NCBI GenBank assembly: GCA_030248225.1
Contig: JASANE010003569.1
Coordinates: forward strand, 1-64,000
Direction of reading: 5' to 3'
DNA from: Trileptium ribeirensis
Lineage: Eukaryota > Nematoda > Enoplea > Enoplida > Thoracostomopsidae
DNA length: 64,000 nucleotides
A program made the position numbers and the translations under genes. Under the pieces are notes generated by a model that was not told the DNA's origin, did not search any database, and saw nothing but the letters and a program-made list of their open reading frames with translations. Below are positions 36,401 through 44,829 of this stretch, piece by piece (position 1 is the stretch's first letter; every line of letters begins with the position of its first letter).

Positions 36401-39400
36401 GAGATCTGTGGACAGGCCACACCGGTATCAAGAGTTTCTGTATTTTTATCTGTACTATTTCGATCATTGATCGAACAGGAGGATATTTCTTTTCGTGAAA
36501 GTGTCTAGCGATTGCGTTGTTTGAAACTTATAATTTTTAGCATGGGAATAATAGCAACACTATAGCAATAACAATATCATTACAATCGCAAAGCTATACA
36601 ACTGCAACAGGCAAATACGCAAAACATTTAGCACAACTGGTCATGCACATATCGCCTTTAGAGGCCGCACGTTGTGCGTGAGTAAACTTAAGGTGATTCC
36701 ACTAGCCATCATATTTTGTAATTTTGCATAAATACTACTGCGTATTACTGAACGCTTTGTGGTAAATTGAAATTCGTCGAAAAACTGTTCGCAAACACAG
36801 CGCTCGCGATTGAAATCTAACCATTTTGTGTTCGCGCAAATTCAGATAAAATTACCCAAATTTTTGAGAACGAAACTTGTCGATTTGAGTTAAACCAGTT
36901 TTGTTCGCGAACAACGGGTTCTTAACTATAGGATCGACTTGATTTCGACGTCATTTTTGTATTAAATTTGTTCGCGAACACTGAATAATCCATAAAACTG
37001 AATAATAATTACGCATTATGCATGAGTAGACTTAAAATGACACCGGCAACCATCCTATTTTGTATTTTTGGTTAAAATTTGTCACGGAACGCTTTTTGGT
37101 CAACTGAAATTCTGCGCAAAACTGTTCGCGAACACAGCGCTCGCGATTTAAATCTGACCATTTTGTGTTCGCGAAAATTGAAGTAAAATTACCCAAATGT
37201 TAGAGAACGAAAATTTGTCGATTTGATTGTGACGTCACTTTTTCATTAAATTTGTTCGCGAACACTGTATAATCCAAACTTAAATGATAAAACATTAGGG
37301 AACAGAATTTCTGCAAACTGAAATCGCCAAAATTCTGTTCGAACACAAGATCTAATTTCTTGCAGTTGAATTTAATTTTACCAATTTTCGGTTAGCGAAA
37401 AACCGAATGAAATTAAGCCTGTTTTGCGTAACAAGGGTTTGCGATTCGATATCGGTAATGACAGAATAGGATGGCTGGCGGGGTCACCTTAAGTTTACTC
37501 GCGCATTATATCGTTCGAAAAAAAGAACACTTTAGAGCTGGGTGTGTTGGGGGTGGCACCCCCGACTTAGACGTAGGTTTATTGTATGTGTTATACAGAT
37601 ACCTTAGCTAATTCAAAGTCTTAGGCTTAGTATATCGACAACGGCATTTCATTTCTGCCCGTATAAGGTGACATTGCACAGTAGTCGCACACCAGACTAA
37701 GATTACTAATCGTTTTGCATTGTTTATTCCGTCCAATCGGGTCATTTTACCATGACAGTCTGAGGCATGGGTAAATATGTCTGTGCGCATAAAAGTTAAT
37801 GGGTGTATGTTAGTAAACGAACTAACACAATGACAAAGCCTTGTTGTTTTGTAGGAGATGAGCTTGTTGTCGTCACCAGACAACATTTGGTATGAGCCAG
37901 GAGTCGATGAAATATGGGTTGGCTGTCACCCAGTGGCTCATCAAATTGTGAAACATCTCCAACGGCCTAAATCTACGACATCGCCTTCGCAGGTATGTGT
38001 AGTTGTATATAGGTGAATCCTAAATACTAAATCCACAGAAAAAGCTATTATGACGTGAAATGTTTTATGTCGTTCAGCGGCTAATGGGTACCGTTTTGGC
38101 AAATCGCATGTGCTAGAGAATAATACGGTGACAGCTGTCATTTATCGAAAAATAATTAAGGTCACTAACGAAGGATTTTGATTGATACGCCTGCGAAATT
38201 TGGCGGCGTCAATTTGTGGGTTTTTCGCGTGACACGCTTAACTCAACTTCTGATTGGCTCGTCAAGTTGTGCGATAACTCATTTGGAACCTCGAAAGCTT
38301 TATTTGTGGTCTTTAATTGGACGGCAAAACCGATTTCCACTCCCTCCTCTCGAAAAGGGGGTCCGAAAAAGTCCCTAGGGTCCCGCAAAAACAGGTTATG
38401 ACTCATAACTCTATAATCACGGGCGTGGTGTGGCCGCAGTTGGGCTCATTTGGTTCAGAAAGTGTAGCTCTGTAAAGCTATGGACCGCATTGTGGCGGTC
38501 AAAAAGGGTTTTCAAATAAGCTTTTGGGATCCATGAAAACACCAAATTATTGGTTATATCTCCTCAACCACTACAGCGATCTGGGTGCGGTTGGGCTCAT
38601 TTTGTTGAGAAAGCAAAGGTATCAATAGATATTAATGCTATTAATTGTTCTCACCTGTCAGACAGGGTTAAATTAAGATTGTAAATCAAGACGGGTTTTA
38701 AATCCGCCCTTGGGATTCCGAAGACACTAAATTGGTCGTACCTCCTTAACGATTAGAACGATTCGAACGATTCGGCAGTATTTTCACTCGTTTTGTTCAG
38801 AGAGAAAAGCTCCACATAGCTTTATGCGGTACGTTGCTATTGATCCCAACTGTCAGGCAAGGTTGCATCCGGGTGGGTTTTAAATTGGCCCTTGGGATCC
38901 CGATGACACTAAATTGGTCATACCTCCTCAGTCACTAGCGCGATTCACCCGCTTTCGGGCTCACTGTCCAGAAGGCAAAGCTCTATAAAGCTATATACGG
39001 TGTATTACTATTTATGTAGTTTGGCCGCATAACTTTTACACTCAAAATTAATTTTCTTGGCGATGAAATCAGTTCCTCGTATATTTGTTACGTCTTTGCA
39101 CATTGTCAAAGTTCGTGTCAGTAATTTCACAGTTTAGAATTATTTGAATTTTTATAAGTTGATTATGGCGAACTTTTAAGCATAGTATTCTGCTGGGAAC
39201 AATTTTACTGAAAACTAGTTTTGCTGAAGTGCATAAAGCGGCTACAACCTGTAGTTAAGTCTGTATGTTTTGATTAAATTTTTTGACTGGTGCCTTTTCA
39301 AATTTCAGGTTCTGCGGGTGAAACCAGGCGAACGTCATTCATCGTGGACAATAACCGAACCATTCTCTGATGATGGCAAAGATCTTTCGGGGAGCTCAGT

Positions 39401-39488
39401 TTCGGTTTATGTTAATGAAAACCTTTTAATCGGAACCGTTCATCACAAGCTAATGTGGTGCCCCGTTCCGGATCGAGATTTGTTGTAG
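15387..39488 (+). CDS. Paraoxonase/arylesterase family gene (PON-like), 8 exons seen
   Basis: Eight exons (15,387-15,442; 18,083-18,269; about 26,485-26,673; 27,124-27,227; 27,893-27,989; 30,729-30,810; 37,855-37,992; 39,309-39,488) translate in order along the whole PON family sequence, about 344 codons against about 355 residues for vertebrate PON1. Splice phases agree at every junction, except that the third exon listed has an internal frame break. PONs are calcium-dependent lactonases/arylesterases with a six-bladed propeller, usually secreted or membrane-anchored. Calcium ligands of PON1 seen here: Glu53-Asp54 (AEDIE), Asn168 (ANNL), Asn224 (SPNG), Asp269-Asn270 (PDNI). Asp169 is replaced by Asn. 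The catalytic-site His115 is in NFNPHGISS, and a His134 candidate in the damaged exon. Both family cysteines near the end are present (WVGCHP and LMWC). The N-terminal anchor exon is missing. Large introns carry an antisense LINE and satellites. Vertebrate PON1, 2 and 3 cannot be distinguished, so no symbol is given. Confidence 0.9.
18083..18269 (+). CDS. PON exon: first blades and His115 segment
   Basis: The acceptor is TTCAATGTTATAG. The exon starts in phase 0 with GLRLRIGSRKEQ, continues through GRIFALTLTKGQE and reaches DNFNPHGISSHKTPN, leaving in phase 1 at a GT donor. It aligns with PON1 'SGLKYPGIK...GKILLMDL...FNPHGIS'. The His in NPHG is the catalytic-site His115 of PON1. The genomic frame runs past the donor to a stop at 18,301, which is not expected in the mRNA. 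Confidence 0.88.
18640..19430. repeat. Satellite-like tandem repeat, ~165-180 bp unit
   Basis: Diverged units repeat across this stretch. Markers are GTCCACGAACCCGATTTCGA at 18,899, GTCAATGAACCCGATTTTCA near 19,074 and GTCAATGAACCCGCTTTCCA near 19,241, each followed by 'ATAGTC', a GTCTC/GTC-TATA-GGTTTTTCGGTA block and a TGG-rich segment. About four units are visible. Related sequence in the opposite direction appears at about 28,920-29,200 (CCTAAACCCGTTGAAAACCC). It lies in the intron after the His115 exon of the PON gene. Confidence 0.7.
20754..21000. repeat. Two direct copies, 153-bp spacing
   Basis: The block CCACGTGTATGTCATTAA starts at 20,756 and 20,909. Each is followed by GTGAAAACGC, TGGAATGTTTTA and AGAAAGAAAATGTTATGT with few differences. 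It is a simple tandem duplication within a PON intron. Confidence 0.8.
21130..21312 (+). other. Unassigned open frame, 60 codons
   Basis: The frame contains a protein-like run (FEVEIDGRFPANYIESGVQ at its end) and sits in a PON intron, right after the 153-bp duplication and ahead of the antisense LINE. I do not recognise it as PON or any other family, and no convincing splice borders frame it. It may be a repeat-derived or chance frame. Confidence 0.15.
21590..21710 (-). pseudogene. LINE C-terminal zinc-knuckle region
   Basis: The minus strand reads a LTGH-like start, then CEYCSQETEMSEHFVFRC (C-x2-C...H-x4-C), the conserved tail found after RNase H in R1/Jockey-type ORF2 proteins. It lies in a different frame from the RNase H block. 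Confidence 0.75.
22000..22290 (-). pseudogene. LINE RNase H domain
   Basis: The frame shows YTEGSLMDTDGG (the first catalytic residue, normally Asp in 'YTDGS', is Glu), the middle Glu in FRAEIVAICAE and the second Asp in IFSDSQAAL, in normal RNase HI order and spacing. It would remove the RNA strand of the cDNA hybrid in an active element. It is cut off at both sides by frame changes. Confidence 0.82.
22650..23910 (-). pseudogene. LINE reverse transcriptase, fragmented
   Basis: Pieces in several frames give the RT blocks in order: KSPGVDGVYPIMF (about 23,680-23,720), FIPKPGKRD then AFRPICLSSF (about 23,500-23,570), QGGVLSPLLWSLVIDDLL (about 23,080-23,135), the active-site box YSDD (near 23,035; usually YADD) and a thumb region ending about 22,670. 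The QGGVLSPLLW form is typical of Jockey/R1-type RTs. Frame breaks between blocks mean no working enzyme. Confidence 0.85.
24450..24930 (-). pseudogene. LINE AP-endonuclease fragment
   Basis: The minus strand carries GLIQEP near the N-terminus (the conserved Glu of APE-type endonucleases), followed in another frame by a segment with CSKDCTVVKIEW, which matches the 'SRDLVAVKL' strand. Later catalytic motifs are not clearly seen. This domain nicks the chromosomal target in live elements. Confidence 0.65.
25050..25975 (-). pseudogene. LINE ORF1 (gag-like), broken
   Basis: Three minus-strand pieces fit one ORF1 protein: an N-terminal part with HTGISNQFDCIWLSAGPQ (about 25,850-25,920), a basic Lys/Gln-rich middle (KKSQGPKVQQRSRATKRKAKK overlap, about 25,640-25,700), then PEQGQALRQPLIEEVEKSK (about 25,415-25,475) and a C-terminal part with APTDPEVDKKKLDC (about 25,165-25,205). 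Frame changes near 25,830 and 25,400 separate them. No CCHC knuckle was spotted. The likely role is RNA binding in the retrotransposition particle. Confidence 0.6.
26485..26673 (+). CDS. PON exon with a frame break (His134 segment)
   Basis: A CATCTGTAG acceptor at 26,484 followed in the correct phase (1) gives VFIMSNH, which fits the PON1 strand 'LLVVNHP' carrying His134, but a TAA stop follows at 26,508-26,510. A second frame, offset by two bases, is open from 26,513 and reads PESSASPEVLFWCDKRTFKN to AYPK, ending at a perfect GTAAGT donor. Its phase (2) joins the next exon exactly (AYPK-N-ANNLV). The exon length (189) is therefore two bases out of register. A sequencing error, an unseen small intron or a real frameshift are all possible. 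Confidence 0.55.
27124..27227 (+). CDS. PON exon: calcium site and NDHYF segment
   Basis: After TTGTTTTTGCAG the exon reads ANNLVATGPERFYLTNDHYF and runs on to ELATFS before a GT donor (phase 2 in, phase 1 out). It matches PON1 '[20 protein letters not shown]'. Asn168 is kept, but the next residue, the calcium ligand Asp169 in PON1, is Asn here. Confidence 0.92.
27893..27989 (+). CDS. PON exon: Asn224 calcium-ligand segment
   Basis: The acceptor TTTTGTTTATAG is followed by ALGNVIYYNGKTARIVDQWL and SPNGVAINKNKT, then a GTATAT donor (phase 1 in, phase 2 out). It matches PON1 '[32 protein letters not shown]'. Asn in SPNG corresponds to the ligand Asn224. Confidence 0.9.
28919..29205. repeat. 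Satellite relative of the 18.6-19.4 kb array
   Basis: Sequence such as CCTAAACCCGTTGAAAACCC and CACCATTCTTGACGCCCTGC reads as the reverse complement of parts of the 18.6-19.4 kb array (GGGTTTAAGGTC / GGACTCAAGAATGGTCC). One to two diverged units are visible. It lies within a PON intron. Confidence 0.5.
30729..30810 (+). CDS. PON exon: LYVA...IRVYDI strand segment
   Basis: The acceptor is TATTTTAG. The exon reads SLYVALPLQETIRVYDILP and ends at a GTACGC donor, in phase 0 after ISKVS. It matches PON1 '[23 protein letters not shown]'. Entry phase 2 agrees with the previous exon. Confidence 0.9.
31985..32400. repeat. Satellite array, ~155-bp unit (family S)
   Basis: Three diverged units share a core 'GCTACATGGGCGCTATTAGTATCATTTTG' form: ACATGGGCGCTATTAG near 32,017, ATATGGGTGCTGTTCTCATT near 32,177 and ATTTGGATGTTATCACTCTA near 32,330. 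The array at 38,405-39,010 is the same family (GATCTGGGTGCGGTTGGGCT). It lies in the large sixth PON intron. Its right flank (32,386-32,450) recurs at 34,912-34,970. Confidence 0.65.
33921..34193. mobile_element. TTAA-flanked miniature element (family T) with tRNA-like core
   Basis: The element is bounded by TTAATCCATTCATGC on the left and GCATGGAAGGATTAA on the right: inverted termini inside a TTAA, as in piggyBac-type insertions. Three relatives lie at 47,878-48,002, 48,030-48,269 and 48,420-48,676. The inner part (from GAGGTTCCTTAAGGAACCGAGCAACAGCTCC on the minus strand, partial) is shared with the 48,420 copy. It has no coding capacity. Confidence 0.7.
33976..34050 (-). tRNA. tRNA-like sequence, probably SINE/pseudo-tRNA
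   Basis: Minus-strand reading gives 75 nt with a full 7-bp acceptor stem (AGCTCCC with GGGGGCT, one G-U), an A-box-like TAGATCATTGG and a perfect T-arm: CCGAG, loop TTCGATC, CTCGG. The anticodon stem does not pair convincingly and no anticodon can be assigned. It lies inside the TTAA-flanked element, so I read it as a tRNA-derived internal promoter or pseudogene rather than a working tRNA. Confidence 0.45.
35540..35945. repeat. Possible relative of the TTCGCGAA-rich element family
   Basis: It contains AGTTCGCGAAAATC and TTGTTCACGAACAAAATTTTG and ends in an AAAATGGGAAGGTTAGTGGGG sequence resembling the right ends of the 36.7 and 44.8 kb elements (ATAGGATGGCTGGCGGGG). It is diverged and its borders are uncertain. 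Confidence 0.4.
36055..36420. mobile_element. Small inverted-repeat element (family A), ~365 bp
   Basis: Left end CTGGCTTGTCCACAG, right end CTGTGGACAGGCC: imperfect inverted repeats of at least 13 bp. Inside are C-runs (CCCCCATGTTC) next to the left end and CCCCCGAGAATGAACATGGG next to the right, also inverted. The open frames here on both strands come from these C/G-rich arms. It is a relative of 13,262-13,630. Confidence 0.65.
36672..37505. mobile_element. TTCGCGAA-rich inverted-repeat element (family C), with internal duplication
   Basis: The left end GCGTGAGTAAACTTAAGGTG and the right end CACCTTAAGTTTACTCGCGC are inverted copies. Next to them are CCATCATATTTTG and its counterpart CAGAATAGGATGG. 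A second left-end-like segment starts at about 37,015 (GCATGAGTAGACTTAAAATG), so part of the element is duplicated. The palindrome TTCGCGAA or one-off versions recur many times. There is no coding frame. Confidence 0.75.
37855..37992 (+). CDS. PON exon: Asp-Asn ligands and GCHP motif
   Basis: The acceptor TTGTTGTTTTGTAG leads into EMSLLSSPDNIWYEPG and VDEIWVGCHPVAHQI, ending SPSQ at a GTATGT donor, phase 0 at both ends. It matches PON1 '[22 protein letters not shown]'. The Asp-Asn pair corresponds to calcium ligands Asp269-Asn270, and the Cys to the free Cys284. Confidence 0.92.
38405..39010. repeat. Satellite array, ~150-190-bp unit (family S)
   Basis: Four diverged units are marked by TTGGGCTCATTTGGTTCAGA (38,438), TTGGGCTCATTTTGTTGAGA (38,591), CACTCGTTTTGTTCAGAGAG (about 38,787) and GGGCTCACTGTCCAGAAGGC (38,958). 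Each is followed by an AAGCTCTATAAAGCTAT-like word and 'TTGGGATCC'. It is the same family as 31,985-32,400 and lies in the last PON intron. Confidence 0.75.
39309..39488 (+). CDS. PON terminal exon
   Basis: After AAATTTCAG the exon reads VLRVKPGERHSSW, then LSGSSVSVYVNENLLIGTV and HHKLMWC, and ends with a TAG stop at 39,486. It matches the PON1 end 'VLRIQN...[26 protein letters not shown]'. The Cys pairs with an N-terminal Cys in PON1. The tail after Cys is eight residues, longer than PON1's two. Entry phase 0 fits the preceding exon. Confidence 0.95.
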   Translation, partial: VLRVKPGERHSSWTITEPFSDDGKDLSGSSVSVYVNENLLIGTVHHKLMWCPVPDRDLL

Positions 39489-39776
39489 TGAATTATTTGT
39501 TTGAAATAGTTTTTGTTTGAGCACGATGAGAGCAGTAGAACATTCATAGACTTACGGTTTTATCAGATAACGTTCCATCCCCTTGTTTTAGTGTTATTAT
39601 ATTCGTTTCCATAATTATTGTTGTTGTTATATTGCATCACATCCGATTAAATTCTACGCGCATAATTACATCGAGTGTATGTGTATGTATTTTGCCAAGC
39701 ACACCATGCGATTGGGATCCGATAAAATTAATTGTGCATTGTCTATTGGCGCAAGGTGAAATGCTAGCAGTGGGAT

Positions 39777-39782
39777 AATAAA
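39777..39782 (+). terminator. Candidate polyadenylation signal of the PON gene
   Basis: AATAAA lies 289 bases past the stop codon. It is a plausible end signal, with no cleavage-site evidence. Confidence 0.35.
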
Positions 39783-40077
39783 TCGCATCGGACTCAGTGT
39801 GAGCGCGCCCCTAGTTTATGTACAAAACTTATTCAAAGGACCATCTCGATAAGACTGTTTTAGTCATATCTTTGGTTCATGATTCTGTTTTGCTTTTGCG
39901 AACGGTGATTATACGCAGTTCTGTGCAGGAAGAACTTCGGGTTTTGTGACAACAACAATGCAACAGCTCTATGTAATGTATCCGTTGGCGAACAAAATAT
40001 TTGGATCGTCTCTGCAGTTATATCTACGCACAGTATTGACTTCTTGCGAATATTTTAACGATTGATTACCTGTGCAA

Positions 40078-43054
40078 CAGGGAATAACTGGAACCAGCAA
40101 CCGGAACCGTCCATTTAAACCGGATCCGTAACCACAACCTGGTCTTCGAAATTTATATATAGTAAAACAGATGAAGGAAGAAATTGAGGTATAGTGGATT
40201 TAAAATGCATTAAAAATAACTTACATTAAACTTCATGTATTGCGATGGCATTATTGCCTTTCTGAAACTTTAAAGAGACTGAGGAAGCTAATAATGTTTA
40301 TTTATCGATCAATATGTCGGTTTTTGGACACCCAGAGCAAAAAATGTCTTCCACTATACACCCTTGCGTATTTACTGCGTCAATTTGAAAGTGCTTACAA
40401 CGCATGGAGCGTAGAATAAACACCTTCACTCTGTCCTCAGTCGCCTCTCTTTCCTACACATACGTTTGTTACATGTTGTTCTGTAGGAAACTTGAAATTA
40501 TGGGTTTGTATGATTCTAAGGGAAATTGATAGAAAGTAATGTTCTGACCAGTTGTAAGAGATACTGTTTAGGCTAACGTTAGACAAACATTGCCGTCAGT
40601 TCGATGATAAAGATGATAACTCTCTAAACAGAATGCCTTAAATGAGACAAACTGTGATGCTGCTCGCACAGTTTCAATAAATACAGTTTATAGCCAAGAA
40701 AGGAGTTTCTTTCTGCGTAGCATATAACGTTATTTTACTTCAATTTAGCTGATTTACAAAGTTTACAACGCGCTGGCTGGTGCTTGACGCAATTTGTTAG
40801 CCAAGCATACGCTAACTACTTCTACGTAAGCCATACTCTTGTTACCCAGTTGGACCGGTTTAATTCAAACATACCGCGCAAACTTCTGAATGTAGAAAAT
40901 AGAAAAACAAGCTTCAACCTTGCTTTTTATTAACAAACTTCTTCAGGGTTAAAATGAAAAATTCCTACTGAATTTATGTGTATTACTTACGTTTCACACG
41001 GCAAATAGATTAGTTAGTCTTTCTTTTGCTTGGTTGTATTGGAGCTTGATCATTGTATGTTACATAATGTTTGGAACAGAGATGAAGCAAAAAATGTTGA
41101 AGATTTCAAACAAAATTTTTATACCGGAATTCCGGTTCCGGTATGGTTTTTTGCCCTTTGCCGGAACCGCAACCGCAACACAATTTTCGCCGGAACTGGA
41201 ATTCCGGTTACTCCGTGCTGTGCAATGATATTATCAACATTATAAAACGCGGGTGTCGTACAATATTATAATTTTTCAGTTAGATTTTGACCTTAAATGT
41301 ATATATATAATACGCGCCAGAAATGACTTGCATTTCGAGCGAGTGGGTGGCTCGCTCGAGATTCCGAAACTATTTAATCTTTTAATAAATTCGATTGTTA
41401 GAACATTAAATGTTGATTTTCATGTTGATTCAAATATTGATTTTGATTCCGAGCCAGTCTCTAGCGAGCGATAGTCATTTTTGGCGGGGTGTATGTGCTA
41501 TTTTCGTAAGCGACAGCGTCCTATTTGTCTGGTTCTATTATTAAGATTGAGCTATGGTCAAATTTAATCACGTATATACTTAATAAAATATCTTGCGATA
41601 GGAAAAAATTCCAAAATCTGCCACGTGAAGTCAAAGGAATATGTTTTGTTTTGAATAAACATTTGATCGAGTGTAGGCATTTGGAACTGTTTTCAAGAAC
41701 CAAACCTGCAAGTTAGGAGCTTTTTACCTAAACCTAGCGCAGCTTGCCTTTAGTTAGCTTCCAATGGTTCTCTGGCGCAATCTCGGAATCCCCATGATAC
41801 GGCAAAGTTCCACTTTATGCGAACGAAATTGTTACTGTCGAATGAAATGGGCAAAATATTGACAATATAGTACCTTTATAAATTTAATACTATTTACTGC
41901 TATATTTAGTCGCTGACTTAGTGCAATATAATTTATATCGCAAGTATTGGTTCAAAAGTTTAACCAAAAACCTTCTTTTTATGTCTCAAAGCAGTAATAA
42001 ATCACAAAATAGAGCAGTTATAATGAACGTTAGTATACAGTCTTTCAAGTTAAAATAAAACCTTGAACTTTTAGCACGTGGTACATACTGCATATTCGGA
42101 CAATTTTGCTAGGATATCCATGTATGCTAAACCATATCACGTAGGTAGGGCACACAATTGAGCAGAAATTTTTCATAATAACCTGCAGGAGTTTGTTAAA
42201 TCAAAGCCAGGTCGATGTTTGTAGCAGCTATTTTACACATCCAGAAGTCTGTGGTATACGTTTGAATTAAACCGGTCCAACTCGGTAACAGAGTATGGCT
42301 TACGCAGAAGTACTTAGGGTATGCTTGGCTAACATAAATTGCGTCAAGCACCCACCAGTGCGCTTGTAAACTTGGTAAATCAGTCTAAAGTGAAGTAAAC
42401 TAACGTTATCTGCAACGCAGCTACAAACTGCTTTCTTGGCAATGAACTGTATTTATTGAAACTGTGGGAGCAGCATCACAGTGTCTCAGTTATAGCATTC
42501 TGATTAGAAAGTTATCATTATGATGTAACTGACGGACACTGTTTGTCCAACGCTAGCATAAACAGTGTCTCTGACCACTGATCAGAAAATTACCTTCTAT
42601 CTATTATTTTCTCTTAGAATCATATAAACCAATAATTTTAAGTTTCCTACAGTAGAACATGCAACAAACGTATGTGTAGTAAAGGGAGGCGACTGGAGAC
42701 AGAGCGAAAGTGTGTATTCTACGCTCCAAGCTTTGTAAGCACATTCGATTTCACGGAATATACGCAATGGTGTATAGTCGAACACATTTTTTGCTCTGAA
42801 TGTCCAAAAACCGACATAATTTGATCGATAAATAAACATTAGCTTCCTCAGTCTCTTTAAAGTTTTAGAAAGGCAATAATACAATCGCAATACATTAAGT
42901 TTAATGTAAAAGTTATTTTTAATGCATTTTAAATCCACTATACCTTCATTTCTTCCATCATCTGTTTTACTATATATAAATTTCGAAGACCAGGTTCCGG
43001 ATCCGGTTTAAATGGACGGTTCCGGTTGCTGGTTCCGGTTCCGGTTATTCCCTG
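40078..43054. mobile_element. 3-kb element with ~0.9-kb inverted arms (CAGGG/CCCTG ends)
   Basis: The first ~920 bp (40,078-41,000) and the last ~920 bp (about 42,130-43,054) are reverse complements with moderate divergence. Examples: GGACGGTTCCGGTTGC near the right end against GCAACCGGAACCGTCC at the left; GCTTGACGCAATTTGTTAGC at 40,784 against its reverse near 42,330. Termini CAGGGAATAAC and GTTATTCCCTG have a hAT-like CAGGG start, but no 8-bp target duplication is seen, so the superfamily stays open. There is no transposase frame. The centre holds another miniature element (41,311-41,493). End fragments recur in 56.6-59.3 kb. Confidence 0.75.
41311..41493. mobile_element. TA-flanked miniature element (family B), copy 1
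   Basis: TA-CGCGCCAGAAATGACT at the left and AGTCATTTTTGGCGGGGTG-TA at the right are inverted repeats inside TA dinucleotides, as in Tc1/mariner-type insertions. GAGCGAG words lie inside each arm. Four copies are seen in this window. Non-coding. Confidence 0.7.
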
Positions 43055-43104
43055 TTAGGTAGGTGGAATTGATGTTACCTATGTTTATTTTTATTAAAGC
43101 ACAG

Positions 43105-43230
43105 TACCCGCCAAATTTGACTCGCTTGAAATAAATTTGTTCTAAAAATTGAATTTATTATTAATTTGATTTTTTTGGAAATCTCGAGCGAGCCATTCGC
43201 TGGAGTTGCGACAGTCATTTCTGGCGAGTA
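43105..43230. mobile_element. TA-flanked miniature element (family B), copy 2
   Basis: The left TA-CCCGCCAAATTTGACT and the right AGTCATTTCTGGCGAG-TA form the inverted termini. It sits 50 bp beyond the right end of the 3-kb inverted-arm element. Confidence 0.7.
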
Positions 43231-44829
43231 CTATATTTATTTTGATGTTGATGTCTTGCATCCGTGGACATTGGTCTTGTTTTCTCAATTCTAGTCATGC
43301 AATTACAATAATTTAACTACAGTATTGTATATTAATGGCGCGGAGTTTTTGTAACGTTTTATTTTGATTAGAGACGTTTTGGTTATCGTTTTATTGCATG
43401 AATTTTTGTATCGGTAGCTTAATTTTTCCTACATCATTCTCGATTCCAGATATATATTAATAGCCTAGTGTAAATTAAGCTACATAGATCAGAATTTTGA
43501 TCCTAAAACTAAAAGCGTTTTTTCGTCTATAACAGTATCCAGTAACCAAATGTATTGGACTCACTATAAATTTTTATCGTTTCTTTGAAAGAAAACCTTC
43601 GATACACGGATTCTGTGGCTTGAATTTTTGTATCGGCATCTTGATTTTTGTTCGTTCTCAATCTCAGGGATGTATAATATCGTTTAATTCAGCTCTACTA
43701 ATATATATAAATAATAACTTTTATTTTCGCCATGGAGGTGAATAAATTATGAGTGGTGCATATGTAATTTACAGGGACAGCCATTCCGAGCATCAAGCAA
43801 CAAAGTGAGCCGAGCATCAGCCATGTTGCTGAGGAGATATAGCCACTTATTGTCTATTAGGGACTCACAATGTGCAACTACGCAGAGGATGATGTGCTCT
43901 TCAAAATGAAACTAATAACACCGATATACATAGCTCGCGCGGTTGCATTGATATTGCCGATTTCGTGTATCCTGGATACATGGCTTAGTTAAAAACAAAC
44001 TTTTCCCTCGATCCTGCATATTAAAAAAGTCATGTAGCAAAGCATTCTATACAGTCTTTAGATTTTTTGCTCTACGAAATCAGACTAATTAGGTTAACAT
44101 ATCTGCGCCACCTGTCGAGATACAACTACTAACATTTTTTGTCGGACCTCATTTTTTGGCCCGAGCCCAGTCGTCCTGCTTTTAAAGCCACAAAGCGTTG
44201 AAATTCGTTCTCGCGACGAACTAAAGGGCACAAATAAAGATTTTAAGTTATCGAATGAGCTAATGCTGAAAATAATTTTTCTTGAAACTTGTGATTTATA
44301 AACACTTGTTTTTGGTCCTTTAATTATGAAATAATGGTCACAGCGATTTAATTGTTGTAAGGTTTCTGCTATTGTCTTATATAATTGGAAATTGAAAGGA
44401 TTCGAGAAAGTTCAATTTTAATTCTAGAAATAGCCAACCGCACTCGCTCTTTCCCGCTCGCCGCGCTAAGTTACTAGTTGTATTTTATGTTTGTCGTTGG
44501 TTTTTTTAAGTATGCAAGAGTATGATTTTACTACAGACTGTCTTGGAGAGTTTTCGTTATCGTAATATGAAAGCATGTGAAAGCATAGATGTACATTGAT
44601 TTATGTGCGAACCATAGGTACAACACGATAGTGTACCAACGTACATATACTATGTGAAAAATCTTACGATGCAATTAAGACAGCCTTTGGTGTGAAAAGA
44701 GTTTTTTTCAGACTGTATGACTTAATGAAATGAAAGAATGTTGTTCAAATATATGCTAAATGGTTGGATCACACGACATACTCCAATTTCAATTAATGTA
44801 ATGTTTTACATTGTTAATTATTATAATGC
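43231..44829. other. Non-coding stretch with a dispersed repeat
   Basis: No gene is recognised. About 44,138-44,240 (TTTTTTGTCGGACCTCATTT ... GACGAACTAAAGGGCACAAA) repeats the sequence at 17,498-17,600 (TTTTTGTCGGACCCTATTTT ... CGTAACTAAAGGACACAAAT), so both are copies of one dispersed repeat. Confidence 0.45.

Noticed and set aside
40078..43054. Firm assignment to the hAT superfamily
   Set aside because: The CAGGG/CCCTG ends fit, but no 8-bp target duplication and no transposase were seen.
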